This document shows, piece by piece, positions 8,106-19,087 of a stretch of DNA of 64,000 bases. The number at the start of each line of letters is the position of its first letter. Positions within the stretch are counted from its first letter, which is position 1. The translations under genes and the position numbers were made by a program. A model generated the notes under the pieces. It searched no databases. It was not told the DNA's origin and saw nothing but the letters and a program-made list of their open reading frames with translations. Source of the DNA: Actinomycetota bacterium (GTDB lineage Bacteria; Actinomycetota; Acidimicrobiia; Acidimicrobiales; JAJPHD01); NCBI GenBank assembly GCA_021325455.1, contig JAJPHD010000010.1, positions 62,001-126,000 of the forward strand, read 5' to 3'.

Positions 8106-8996
8106 TCAGGAGGCGACTCGGTCCCGCACCCCGGCGAAGAGGTCGTCCTCGTACCCCTCCGCCCCCCCTGCCCCGCCCTTGCCACCGGTGAGGTCCCGGG
8201 CCAGGGTGTAGTCCTCGAAGGGATGGATGCCGCGAGCCACCTCCCGGGGAAGGCCGAACCACCGGCGCGAGTTGGGGTCCACCTGAGTGCGGTGGGCCAG
8301 CAGGGCGTCCATCCGCACGTCCGCCCACGGCCCGATGTCGATCCTGGTCGTGATGGCCTCGTCCTGAGATGGCCGCTCCAACCACTCGGGGCCAAAGGGC
8401 GACTCCATCCCCAGCTCGATGAACTTCTCGTGCATGGCCACCATCCGGGCCCGGGACCAGATCGAGTAGTAGAGCTTGAGCGGCTGCCATGGCTCCCCCG
8501 CCTCGGGGTAGGCGTCGGGGTCGCCGGCGGCCTCGAAGGCGCCCACGCTCACCTCGTGCACCCGCAGGTGGTCCGGGTGGGGGTAGCTGGACTGGTTCTC
8601 CGGGTAGGTGACCATGACCTGGGGGCGCTCACGGCGCACGACGGCCACCAGCCTCCCCACCGCCTCCTCCAGGGGAGCTTGGGCGAAGGACCTCGGGTCC
8701 TCGTTGGCCGGCGTCCCGGGCATCCCGGAGTCCCGGTAGCCGAGCATGACCACCTCGTCGTAGCCGATCAGCCGGGTGGCCTCGGCCAGCTCCTCCCGCC
8801 TGATCTGGACCAGGCGCTCCCGCACCTCCGGGCGGTCCATGGCCGGGTTGAGGATGTCCCCCTCCTCGCCCCCGGTGGCGCACACCAGCACCGTGCGCAC
8901 GCCCTCGGCGTGGTACTTGGCCACGGTCGCCGGTCCTTTGGATGACTCGTCATCGGGATGGGCGTGGACCGTGAGGAGGCAGAGGGGCTCGTCCAT
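8106..8996 (-). CDS. mca: Mycothiol S-conjugate amidase
   Basis: A 296-residue PIG-L superfamily zinc amidase. It cleaves mycothiol S-conjugates of electrophiles, releasing a mercapturic acid and GlcN-Ins. The N-terminal HAHPDDESSKGPAT motif gives the zinc ligands, and the ESSKG form separates Mca from general PIG-L deacetylases. GGEEGDILNPAMDRPEV and PENQSSYPHPDHLRVHEV are also Mca signatures. ATG 8996 is chosen because a TAGCGT hexamer on the minus strand lies 7 nt before it; GTG 9005 falls inside that hexamer region. It is an actinobacterial marker and implies that mycothiol is made. Confidence 0.92.
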   Translation of the reverse strand: MDEPLCLLTVHAHPDDESSKGPATVAKYHAEGVRTVLVCATGGEEGDILNPAMDRPEVRERLVQIRREELAEATRLIGYDEVVMLGYRDSGMPGTPANEDPRSFAQAPLEEAVGRLVAVVRRERPQVMVTYPENQSSYPHPDHLRVHEVSVGAFEAAGDPDAYPEAGEPWQPLKLYYSIWSRARMVAMHEKFIELGMESPFGPEWLERPSQDEAITTRIDIGPWADVRMDALLAHRTQVDPNSRRWFGLPREVARGIHPFEDYTLARDLTGGKGGAGGAEGYEDDLFAGVRDRVAS

Positions 8997-9003
8997 CGCC
9001 GCC

Positions 9004-9009
9004 ACGCTA
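9004..9009 (-). promoter_or_regulatory. -10-like hexamer for leaderless mca
   Basis: TAGCGT on the minus strand, 7 nt, then ATG 8996. It argues against the GTG at 9005 as start. Confidence 0.4.
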
Positions 9010-9041
9010 CCGGCGGCCGGCCCTGACCGGTCCGCTGGGAG

Positions 9042-9320
9042 CTACTCCAGCCCGTCGATGGCCCGGGCCAGGTCCAGGTCCGCCTGCGTGATCCCCCCGG
9101 CGGAGTGGGTGGACAGCCGGAGGGTGACGGTGTCCCAGCGGATGTCGATGTCGGGATGGTGGTCGGCCCTCTCGGCCAGGTCGCCAACCCTGTTCACGTA
9201 GTCCAAGGCGGCCCTGAAACCGGACCCCTTGTGCACCTTGACCAGCTCGGGGCCCTGACGGTCCCAGGCCAGTCCGGCCAGCCCGGCTGCGATGGCCTCG
9301 TCGCCCAGCACCTCCGCCAT
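9042..9320 (-). CDS. 4a-hydroxytetrahydrobiopterin dehydratase (PCD/DCoH family)
   Basis: A 92-residue pterin-4a-carbinolamine dehydratase. It dehydrates the 4a-hydroxypterin formed by pterin-dependent hydroxylases. The catalytic signature is clear: RADHHPDIDIRWDTVTLRLSTH contains the H-H-P dyad and the later His, then GGITQADLDLARAID closes the fold. Length is normal. No aromatic amino acid hydroxylase is next to it, so it may serve another pterin or molybdopterin-related role, as is common in bacteria. A TAGGGT hexamer lies 6 nt before the ATG. Confidence 0.92.
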   Translation of the reverse strand: MAEVLGDEAIAAGLAGLAWDRQGPELVKVHKGSGFRAALDYVNRVGDLAERADHHPDIDIRWDTVTLRLSTHSAGGITQADLDLARAIDGLE

Positions 9321-9326
9321 GCCCCC

Positions 9327-9332
9327 ACCCTA
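9327..9332 (-). promoter_or_regulatory. -10-like hexamer for leaderless pterin dehydratase
   Basis: TAGGGT on the minus strand, 6 nt, then ATG 9320. Confidence 0.35.
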
Positions 9333-9406
9333 CCGCCGGCGCCCATGACCGGGGGCATCGGCCCGGGGGGGCCGAGGGCCTGTCGCCCCTCCGGGGACGA
9401 GGAGCC

Positions 9407-10696
9407 CTAGGACGAGGCCTCGAGGAGGTGCGCGAAGCGCCGCTCGGCGTCCGCTCTCCGGGTGGGGACGTGCTCGGTGGGGACCTCGACGGGCAGGTAG
9501 CCCTTGAGGACCTGGCGGGCCACCGTGACCCGGTGCACCTCGTCGGGACCGTCATAGAGGCGGGCAGCGCGGGCTGCCCGGTACATGCGCTCCAGGGGAA
9601 GGTCGGCCGAGAAGCCCAACGACCCATGGACCTGGATGGCGCGGTCGATGACGTTGTAGAGGACCCGGGCACCCCAGAACTTGATCATGGCTATCTCGGT
9701 CCTGGCTGCGGGGGCCCCTTCGCGGTCCATCTTCCAGGCCGCGTGCAGCGTCATGAGGCGGGCAGCGGTCATCTCGGCCAGGGAATCGGCCACCCAGTTC
9801 TGGACGGTCTGCTTGTCGGCCAGGTACGAGCCGTGGGCGTAGCGGGATACCGCCCGCTCGCACATCATGTCGAAGGCCCGCCGGGACTGACCCAGCCACC
9901 GCATGCAGTGGTGGATGCGGCCCGGGCCCAGCCGCTGCTGGGCCAGGCGGAACCCTGTCCCTTCCTTTCCCACCAGGTTCTCGTAGGGCACCCGCACCTC
10001 GTGGTAGACGATCTCAGCGTGCCCCCCGTACTCGCCGAAGTGGGGCTCGGGCCGCTCCATGGTGGGGATGTCCCTCACGACGTTCACCCCCGGCGTGCCG
10101 GCCGGCACGATGATCATGGAGGTCCCCTCGTAGGGGTGGACGTCGGGGTTGGTCACCGCCATGACGATCAGGAAGTCGGCCACCGAGCCGTTGGTGGTGA
10201 ACCACTTGTGCCCGTTGATCACCCACTCGCCCCCCTGCCTCACCGCCCTGGTCCTGATCATGGTGGGGTCGGCGCCGGCCCCCGGCTCGGTCATGGAGAA
10301 GGCGCTGTGCAGCTCACCGGCCAGCAGCGGCTCCAGCCACCTCGCTCTCTGCTCCTCCCGCCCGCTCTCGTCGATTCCTATGGCCAGCAGCTCGGCATTG
10401 CCGGAGTCGGGGGCATTGTTGCCGAAGACGAAGGGCGCGTAGGGCGACTGGCCCAGGATCTCGTGCATGAGGCCGAGACGAACCTGCCCGAACCCCCCGC
10501 CGCCCAGCTCCGGCGGCAGGTGGGCGGCCCACAGCCCCCGCTCCTTCACCTGCTCCTGTAAGGGCCTGGCGGCGGCGAGGAACGTCTCGTGGTCCAGGTC
10601 CAGGGTCTCCAGCGGGAAGATCTCCTCACGCACGAAGGACCGCATCCAGTCCAGCTGCTCCTCGAAGTCCGCCTCGGTGGAGAAGTCCCACGCCAT
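9407..10696 (-). CDS. Acyl-CoA dehydrogenase (ACAD10/11-like)
   Basis: A 429-residue FAD acyl-CoA dehydrogenase. FSMTEPGAGADPTMIRTRAV is the flavin-binding consensus and INGHKWFTTNGSVADFLIVM follows as in the family. The C-terminal ARLYDGPDEVHRVTVARQVL is the DGPDEVH variant seen in the ACAD10/11-like branch of actinobacteria. It oxidises an acyl-CoA to the enoyl-CoA and passes electrons to ETF; chain length and branching cannot be read. The start ATG 10696 was chosen over a longer frame because TAGGCT lies 8 nt before it and the protein begins at the usual first helix. Confidence 0.93.
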   Translation of the reverse strand: MAWDFSTEADFEEQLDWMRSFVREEIFPLETLDLDHETFLAAARPLQEQVKERGLWAAHLPPELGGGGFGQVRLGLMHEILGQSPYAPFVFGNNAPDSGNAELLAIGIDESGREEQRARWLEPLLAGELHSAFSMTEPGAGADPTMIRTRAVRQGGEWVINGHKWFTTNGSVADFLIVMAVTNPDVHPYEGTSMIIVPAGTPGVNVVRDIPTMERPEPHFGEYGGHAEIVYHEVRVPYENLVGKEGTGFRLAQQRLGPGRIHHCMRWLGQSRRAFDMMCERAVSRYAHGSYLADKQTVQNWVADSLAEMTAARLMTLHAAWKMDREGAPAARTEIAMIKFWGARVLYNVIDRAIQVHGSLGFSADLPLERMYRAARAARLYDGPDEVHRVTVARQVLKGYLPVEVPTEHVPTRRADAERRFAHLLEASS

Positions 10697-10704
10697 GGGC
10701 GCAG

Positions 10705-10710
10705 AGCCTA
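10705..10710 (-). promoter_or_regulatory. -10-like hexamer for leaderless acyl-CoA dehydrogenase
   Basis: TAGGCT on the minus strand inside TTAGTAGGCT, 8 nt, then ATG 10696. A closely similar TTAGTAGCTT precedes the RpiB-like gene. Confidence 0.45.
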
Positions 10711-10790
10711 CTAAGGGGCGGGATGGGGCCTCGGGGGGCCGGGCCGGAGGAGCCCCAGCTCCTTGGCCCCGGCCCCGTGGCCTGCTCCCG

Positions 10791-14072
<3,282 letters not shown>

Positions 14073-14076
<4 letters not shown>

Positions 14077-14939
14077 CGGCCCTCTCCTGGGGTAGGCGCT
14101 ACCTCATGTGCCGCCCGGAGCACTTCGAGGTCCTCTACGAGATCAACCCGTGGATGCATGCCGAGGTGCGCCCCGATCCCGACCGGGCCCTGGCCCAGCA
14201 CGAGAGGCTGATGGCCACCCTCCGGGACGCCGGGGCCCAGATCGAGCTGGAGGACCCCGCCGAGGGGCTGCCCGACCTCGTGTTCACCGCCAACGCCGGT
14301 GTGGTCAACGGCGGCCAGTTCGTGCCCGCTCACTTCCGCCACCCGGAGCGCCAGGGGGAGACCCCCCACGACATCGCCTGGTTCCAGTCCCACGGCTGGC
14401 GGGTGGACCGCCTGCCGGGTGACGTCGTGCACGAGGGTGCCGGCGACGCCCTGCCCTTCGATCCCGAGGGCGGGGAGGGCCCGGTACTGGTGTCGGGCTA
14501 CCGAATGCGCTCCGACGCCGCCTCGCACACGCACCTGTCCCGCCTCACGGGGGCCCCGGTGCGCTCGGTCGAGCTGGTGGACGAGCGGCTCTACCACCTG
14601 GACCTCACCTTCTGCCCCCTGGACAACCGGAGGGCGATGGTCGCTCCCCTCGGTCTGGACCCCTACGGCCGCAAGGTCCTGAAGGCCCTGGTTCCCGAAC
14701 CCCTCGTGCTGGAGGACGAGGAGGCCCTCTCCTTCGCAGCCAACTCCGTCGTGGTCGGCACCAACATCGTCATGCCCGCCTGCCCGCCCCGGGTGGGACG
14801 CCAGCTCGAGGCCTGGGGGTTCTCGGTCGCCGTGGCTCCCGTCGACGAGTTCCAAAAGGCCGGGGGCGGCTGCCGGTGCCTCACGCTGGCCCTGGACGTG
14901 GTGCTCTCGGACCTGGGGCGCGAGCTTCTGCCCGCCTGA
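14073..14939 (+). CDS. Arginine dihydrolase-like amidinotransferase-fold protein (GME family)
   Basis: A 288-residue guanidine-modifying enzyme resembling the N-terminal catalytic half of cyanobacterial ArgZ/AgrE, which hydrolyses arginine to ornithine, two ammonia and CO2. PDLVFTANAGVV, the HEGAGDALPF substrate loop, YHLDLTFCPLD with the catalytic His, and the nucleophilic Cys in GGGCRCLTL near the end are seen. The ATG overlaps the TGA of the cyclodeaminase gene. The pair should convert arginine to proline, with ornithine passed between them. A DDAH-type activity on methylated arginine is an alternative reading. Confidence 0.85.
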
Positions 14940-14964
14940 GGGACCGGCAAGCGGAGCCGGATGG

Positions 14965-14988
14965 TAGGGGCGGGGCCGCCCCGGCCTA
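14965..14988. terminator. Hairpin between convergent arginine dihydrolase and rnhB
   Basis: Arms TAGG-GG-CGGGG (14965-14975) and CCCCG-G-CCTA (14979-14988) pair with a small internal loop and a 3-nt tip. It lacks a U tract and overlaps the rnhB stop codon. It is a plausible bidirectional terminator only. Confidence 0.3.
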
Positions 14989-15684
14989 CTCGGCCTCCGG
15001 TGGGCGGACCACGCGGCCGCCCCAGACCAGATGGTCCATGAACACCCAGCTCCGGCGGTGGATGGAGGTGGGGCCCCAGGCCCGGAGGGCCATCTTGTGG
15101 CGGGGGCAGGGATAGCCCTTGTTGAGGTCGAAGTCGTAGCCGGGAAAGTGCTCGGCCTCGGCCCGCATCAGGCGGTCCCTCGTGACCTTGGCCAGGACCG
15201 AGGCCGTGGCGATGGAGAGGCAGGTGGCGTCACCCTTCACGATCCTGTGGACAGCGGGGCCGGGCACCCCCGGGGGGGTGACGAAATCCCAGCGCCCGTC
15301 CACCAGCACCCGGTCGGGCACCACCCCCAGCGCCTCCAGGGCCCTCTTGGCCGCCAGGCGCTGGGCCGCCGACATCCCCAGGGAGTCGCACTCCGCCGGG
15401 CTGGCGTGCCCCACCGCCCAGGCCCGGCACCAGTTCACCAGGCGGGAGTAGAGGCGCTCCCGCTCCGCCTCCGTCAGGGCCTTGGAGTCCCGAACCCGGT
15501 ACACGCGCCGGTCCCGGGGCAGGACCGCCATCCCCACCGTCAAGGGCCCCGCCCAGGCTCCCCGGCCCACCTCGTCCACCCCCACGACAACCTCGGCCCC
15601 ATCAGCCCACAGGGCCCGCTCCACGGCCAGGGTCGGCGCCGGCCCGGGGCGGGCGGTCGTCCTCACGCCAGGCCCCGTCCTCAC
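14986..15684 (-). CDS. rnhB: Ribonuclease HII
   Basis: A 232-residue RNase HII that removes ribonucleotides and RNA primers from RNA-DNA hybrids. The VVGVDEVGRGAWAGPL motif carries the Asp-Glu metal ligands and the GRG ribonucleotide-recognition loop, followed by DSKALTEAERERL, the VLVDGRWDF Asp, and SIATASVLAKVTRDRLM. The GTG at 15684 overlaps the TGA of the RpiB-like gene (GTGA), so translation is probably coupled; GTG 15666 is the other candidate. The family usually sits near rpsP-rplS or signal peptidase genes, so this context is unusual. Confidence 0.95.
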   Translation of the reverse strand: MRTGPGVRTTARPGPAPTLAVERALWADGAEVVVGVDEVGRGAWAGPLTVGMAVLPRDRRVYRVRDSKALTEAERERLYSRLVNWCRAWAVGHASPAECDSLGMSAAQRLAAKRALEALGVVPDRVLVDGRWDFVTPPGVPGPAVHRIVKGDATCLSIATASVLAKVTRDRLMRAEAEHFPGYDFDLNKGYPCPRHKMALRAWGPTSIHRRSWVFMDHLVWGGRVVRPPEAE

Positions 15685-16088
15685 CCCAGCTTGGCGATGT
15701 TGCTCGTCTCCTCGGGGTCGGGGTCGGTCCCCAGGAAGGCATCGATCATCTCCCGGGCCAGCTCCCTCGAGGTGAGCCGCAGGCCCAGCGCCAGGATGTT
15801 GGCATCGTTCCAGCGCCTGGCCCCCCGGGCCGTCTCCGCATCGGTGCACAGGGCGGCCCGCACGCCCGGCACCCGGTTGGCGGCCATGGACACCCCCGTA
15901 CCCGTCCAGCAGCACACCACGCCCCGGTCGGCCTGGCCGGACGCCACGCTCTCTCCCACTCGCCTGCCGACGTCGGGCCACGGGTCACCTGCCGCCAGCA
16001 CCTGGACCTCGTGGCCCCGCTCGACCAGGCTGGCCACCACCTCGGTGGTGAGGTCCGTCTCCTCGTCGGTCCCGAAGGCGATACGCAC
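15681..16088 (-). CDS. RpiB/LacAB family sugar-phosphate isomerase
   Basis: A 135-residue Rossmann-like protein of the RpiB/LacA/LacB family, aldose-ketose isomerases of five- and six-carbon sugar phosphates. VCCWTGTGVSMAANRVPGVRAALC contains the GTG-S-A-N phosphate loop, and RRWNDANILALGLRL is the second signature. The usual catalytic Cys-Gly-Thr-Gly appears here as CCWTGTG, so the Cys is shifted by one residue and the exact substrate is uncertain. GTG 16088 follows TAGCTT by 8 nt. It is translationally coupled to rnhB. Confidence 0.85.
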   Translation of the reverse strand: MRIAFGTDEETDLTTEVVASLVERGHEVQVLAAGDPWPDVGRRVGESVASGQADRGVVCCWTGTGVSMAANRVPGVRAALCTDAETARGARRWNDANILALGLRLTSRELAREMIDAFLGTDPDPEETSNIAKLG

Positions 16089-16096
16089 CGCCCCCG

Positions 16097-16102
16097 AAGC
16101 TA
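16097..16102 (-). promoter_or_regulatory. -10-like hexamer for leaderless RpiB-like gene
   Basis: TAGCTT on the minus strand within GTTAGTAGCTT, 8 nt, then GTG 16088. Confidence 0.4.
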
Positions 16103-16143
16103 CTAACGCCGGTGCTGGCCCGCCAAGGCTCGGCGCCCGCACC

Positions 16144-17283
16144 TCAGCGGTCCCGGCGGCGCCTCAGCCGGTAGAGGCGCACCCTCCCCAGGTCCTTGAG
16201 GGTCCTGGGGCGGAGGGGCGAGAAGGACAGGCCCTCCCTGCCCGCCAGGGCGCCATGGACGCTCTCGGACACGAGGACCGACCCGGGCAGGGCGATACCC
16301 ACGATGCGGCTGGCCAGGTTCACCACGGTGCCGTAGCAGTCCCCGTCACGGGTGAGGACCGGCCCGTAGGCCACGCCCACCCGGAGGTCCGAGAGGAGCT
16401 CGTCGCCAGAGCAGGCCTCCGACAGGGCCAAGCCCGTCTCCACCCCCTGGCCCACGTCGTCCACGGCGTACATGACCTCGTCCCCGATCATCTTCACCAC
16501 CCGGCCTCCCTGGCGGGCGACCGTGTCGTGCGCCAGGGCTTCGAAACGGCCGATCAGTCTGGACAGCTCGCCCGCGCTCAGCTCCTGGCTCATGCGGGTG
16601 AACCCGACCAGGTCGGCGAACCCGATGGTCAGGTCCACCTGGGCCGAGGCGGGCCCGTGCCTGCCCCGGGCCAGCATGGCCCGCCGGGCCGCGGCCCGCA
16701 GGTGTCGCCGCCAGGCGTACTCGAGGAGGCGGGCGATGCCAGGGAGGGTGGCGTCGGCACTGAGGGCGAACAGCTCGGCCATGGAGGCCGGGTCAGCCTC
16801 TCCCCTCGCCACCGGCGTGGTGCTGATCTGGGCTTCGGCTATGCGGGCCATGCACGAGCCGATGACCCGGGTCAGCTGCACCGCCACCTCGTCGTCCATC
16901 ATCCGGAGCAGCAGCAGCCCCTCGAGGGTGGTGGCCGCCTCGACGTCCATCTCCGTGAAGACGGGGTCGTCGTCGCCCACATCGGGCAGGCCAAGGGCCA
17001 GCCAGAGGCGGCGGAGCTCATCAGGCGGGATGCCGGTCAGGTCCGACACCTCGAGGGCCGTGTAACGGCGCCCGTCGGGGAAGAGGATGCAGTCCACCAC
17101 TAGGAGGTCGAGGCGGTCCTCCCTGCGGGCCAGCTCCACCTCGGCCGGGTCAGCCCCGAGGGCCAGGAGGAAGCCCGCCACCCGCTCGGCCGGACCCGCC
17201 CCGTCGGGAAGCCTCCCTTCGGCCACAGCCCGGGCGGCCATGGCCTTGGCGGCATCCGACGGGCCTCGGCTCGGGGCACCCAC
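16144..17283 (-). CDS. Adenylate/guanylate cyclase with N-terminal regulatory domain
   Basis: A 379-residue class III nucleotide cyclase. The first 180 residues resemble the actinobacterial adenylate cyclase regulatory domain (DLLVVDCILFPDGRRYTALEVSDLTG with a MerR-like helix, then LLLLRMMDDEVAVQLTRVIG). The catalytic domain starts at VDLTIGFADLVGFTRMSQELS, whose Asp is a metal ligand, followed by VVKMIGDEVMYAV with the second metal Asp, VGVAYGPVLTRDGDCYGTVVNLASR, and VLVSE. It has no membrane segment, so it is cytoplasmic. Substrate residues suggest ATP but were not modelled. GTG 17283 follows TAGACT by 10 nt. Confidence 0.9.
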   Translation of the reverse strand: MGAPSRGPSDAAKAMAARAVAEGRLPDGAGPAERVAGFLLALGADPAEVELARREDRLDLLVVDCILFPDGRRYTALEVSDLTGIPPDELRRLWLALGLPDVGDDDPVFTEMDVEAATTLEGLLLLRMMDDEVAVQLTRVIGSCMARIAEAQISTTPVARGEADPASMAELFALSADATLPGIARLLEYAWRRHLRAAARRAMLARGRHGPASAQVDLTIGFADLVGFTRMSQELSAGELSRLIGRFEALAHDTVARQGGRVVKMIGDEVMYAVDDVGQGVETGLALSEACSGDELLSDLRVGVAYGPVLTRDGDCYGTVVNLASRIVGIALPGSVLVSESVHGALAGREGLSFSPLRPRTLKDLGRVRLYRLRRRRDR

Positions 17284-17293
17284 GGGTCGGGGG

Positions 17294-17299
17294 AGTCTA
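17294..17299 (-). promoter_or_regulatory. -10-like hexamer upstream of cyclase gene
   Basis: TAGACT on the minus strand, 10 nt, then GTG 17283. The same hexamer drives the opposite direction at 17425. Confidence 0.35.
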
Positions 17300-17424
17300 C
17301 CGGAGCCTCCCCGAGGCCGGCGATCCGCCCCGGTGACTGCCCCTCGGCGCCGGGGGCCCGAAGGCGGTGACCGCAGCCCCCCGGCCGGCTCCGTCGCCAA
17401 GGGACCATGGGGCGTCCTTGTCCG

Positions 17425-17430
17425 TAGACT
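17425..17430 (+). promoter_or_regulatory. -10-like hexamer upstream of cofC leader ORF
   Basis: TAGACT, 9 nt, then ATG 17440 of a ten-codon ORF that overlaps the likely cofC start. Confidence 0.35.
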
Positions 17431-17439
17431 GGCGGCCCG

Positions 17440-17472
17440 ATGCGTCCCGGCCCCGGCACTCCGTCCTGGTGA
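17440..17472 (+). CDS. Possible 10-residue leader peptide ahead of cofC
   Basis: ATG 17440 opens MRPGPGTPSW and stops at TGA 17470-17472. It lies 9 nt behind a TAGACT hexamer, the same geometry as the leaderless genes here. Its stop overlaps GTG 17469, which is in frame with cofC. The Pro/Gly content and the terminal Trp could slow ribosomes, but this is only inferred from position. Confidence 0.25.
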   Translation: MRPGPGTPSW

Positions 17473-18146
17473 GCTCCCCGGGGATGACCAACCGTGGCGA
17501 GCGGAAGATGGGGCCTCACGCCGTGCTGGTCCCGGTGAAGGCCTTCCACCAGGCCAAGGTGCGCCTGGCCCCTGCTCTTCCTCCCCCCGAGCGGGCCGCG
17601 CTGGCCCGCGCCATGGGCGAGAGGGTGCTGGCTGCCGCCGCCCCCTTGCCGGTGGCGGTGGTGTGCGACGACCCCGGCGTGGCCACCTGGGCCACCTCCC
17701 TGGGAGCCCTGGTGATCTGGGGACCGGGGCAGGGCCTCAACCGTGCCGTGGGTGCCGGCGTGGAGCACCTGGCCGGCCTGGGGGTCCGGCGAGTGACCGT
17801 GGCCCACGCCGACCTGCCGATGGCGAGCGACCTCCCCTCCGTCGCCAGCCCACTGGGGCACGGCGACGATCGCCGGGTGGTGCTGGTCCCCGACCGCAGG
17901 AGGGACGGGACGAACGTGATCAGCGTGCCCACATCGGCACCGTTTCCGTTCTCCTACGGCCCCGGCTCCTACGAGCGCCATGTCGTCACCGCCCTGGGCC
18001 TCGGGTTGGCCACCGAGGTGCTCGAGGTCCCCGTCCTGGCATGGGACGTGGACTGGCCGGAGGACCTGGCCGGTGTGGGGGAGATGGCCTCGCTCGGCGG
18101 TGCCTGGCCCCTTCCCTCCCTCACCGATGCCCTGGCCCGCCCTTGA
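17469..18146 (+). CDS. cofC: 2-phospho-L-lactate guanylyltransferase (F420 biosynthesis)
   Basis: About 225 residues of a CofC-type nucleotidyltransferase. It activates 2-phospholactate or phosphoenolpyruvate with GTP for coenzyme F420 assembly. VLVPVKAFHQAKVRLAPALP is the N-terminal GTP-binding block, GPGQGLNRAVGAGVEHL and VTVAHADLPMA hold the metal-binding Asp, and DGTNVISVPTSAPFPFSYGPGSYERH is the acceptor-site signature. GTG 17469, ATG 17484 and ATG 17508 are all possible starts. GTG 17469 is preferred because it overlaps the stop of a leader ORF. It links to the LLM-type oxidoreductase at 4.7 kb. Confidence 0.9.
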   Translation: MSSPGMTNRGERKMGPHAVLVPVKAFHQAKVRLAPALPPPERAALARAMGERVLAAAAPLPVAVVCDDPGVATWATSLGALVIWGPGQGLNRAVGAGVEHLAGLGVRRVTVAHADLPMASDLPSVASPLGHGDDRRVVLVPDRRRDGTNVISVPTSAPFPFSYGPGSYERHVVTALGLGLATEVLEVPVLAWDVDWPEDLAGVGEMASLGGAWPLPSLTDALARP

Positions 18147-18216
18147 GCACCGGGCCACGACGCCTTCCGCCCCAGACCATGGACAAGACGCCTGACCCAG
18201 GAGCGTGACGAGACCC

Positions 18217-18951
18217 ATGAGCCCCGCCAGCACGAACCTGCCCACACCGGCCCGAGCCCTGGCCGTGGGGGCCCACCCCGACGACATCGAGTTCGGGTGC
18301 GGCGGGACCCTGGCCAAGTGGGCGCAAGCCGGCTGCCGCATCCACCACCTCGTCTGCACCGACGGGTCCAAGGGCTCCTGGGACCCCGACGAGGACATCG
18401 CCACCTTGGTCCTCACCCGCCAGGAGGAGCAAAGGGCAGCTTCCAGAGCCCTCGGGGGCCGGGGAGACGTTGTCTTCCTCGGCTGGCCCGATGGCGAGCT
18501 GGAGGCCGGGCTGCGCCAGCGCTGGCAGCTGTGCTCCTGGATCAGGACCCTGCGACCCGATGTGGTGCTTGGCCATGACCCGTGGAAGCGCTACCGCCTG
18601 CACCCCGACCACCGTCAGGCCGGCTACCTCCTGCTCGATGCCGTGGTGGCCGCCCGCGATCCCCACTTCTTCCCCGAGCAGAGGGCCAGCGCCCACCGCC
18701 CCTCGGCCATCCTCCTGTGGGAGGCCGACGAGGCCGACCATGTGGAGGACGTGAGCGGCTTCGTGGATCACAAGATGACGGCCCTGCTCGCCCATCGCAG
18801 CCAGTTCCGCTCCACCATGCAGATCGAGGACCCTCAGTCGGCCGAGCAGGCCGAGCGCTTCCGCCAGCGGGTGGTCGAGCGCCTGACCGAGCACGGGAGC
18901 CTGGCCGGGCTGGAGCAGGGGGAGGCCTTCAAGCTCATCGACCGGGTCTGA
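18217..18951 (+). CDS. PIG-L family deacetylase
   Basis: A 244-residue zinc-dependent deacetylase of the LmbE/PIG-L family. The N-terminal AVGAHPDDIEFGCGGTLAKW motif carries the zinc His and Asp residues, and HPDHRQAGYLLLDAVV supplies the third ligand. Its DIEFGCGG form is the general GlcNAc-type deacetylase pattern rather than Mca. The substrate could be GlcNAc-Ins of mycothiol or an unrelated N-acetyl sugar. AGGAG lies 13 nt before ATG 18217; GTG 18205 is in frame but too close to it. It converges with the HU gene across a strong hairpin. Confidence 0.88.
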   Translation: MSPASTNLPTPARALAVGAHPDDIEFGCGGTLAKWAQAGCRIHHLVCTDGSKGSWDPDEDIATLVLTRQEEQRAASRALGGRGDVVFLGWPDGELEAGLRQRWQLCSWIRTLRPDVVLGHDPWKRYRLHPDHRQAGYLLLDAVVAARDPHFFPEQRASAHRPSAILLWEADEADHVEDVSGFVDHKMTALLAHRSQFRSTMQIEDPQSAEQAERFRQRVVERLTEHGSLAGLEQGEAFKLIDRV

Positions 18952-19036
18952 GGCGGGCCACAACGGGCCTGGGCCCCGAGCCCCGGTTCCGGTCCCCGGG
19001 GCGGCCCCGCAGCCCCGGCTCTGGCGGGGCGCGCAG

Positions 19037-19069
19037 CAACGCCCCGGGGCCGGCGTCCCCGGGGCGTTG
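19037..19069. terminator. Perfect 13-bp hairpin between convergent PIG-L and HU genes
   Basis: CAACGCCCCGGGG (19037-19049) pairs perfectly with CCCCGGGGCGTTG (19057-19069) across a 7-nt loop. It lies between two stop codons of convergent genes. There is no U tract, as is common in high-GC actinobacteria, so it is a likely bidirectional terminator. Confidence 0.75.
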
Positions 19070-19087
19070 TGGGCGAGGCTCAGCCTG

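Noticed and set aside
15031-17103. 690-codon plus-strand frame over rnhB, the RpiB-like gene and the cyclase
   Set aside because: No family motif and a composition typical of antisense frames. Three recognised proteins occupy the other strand.
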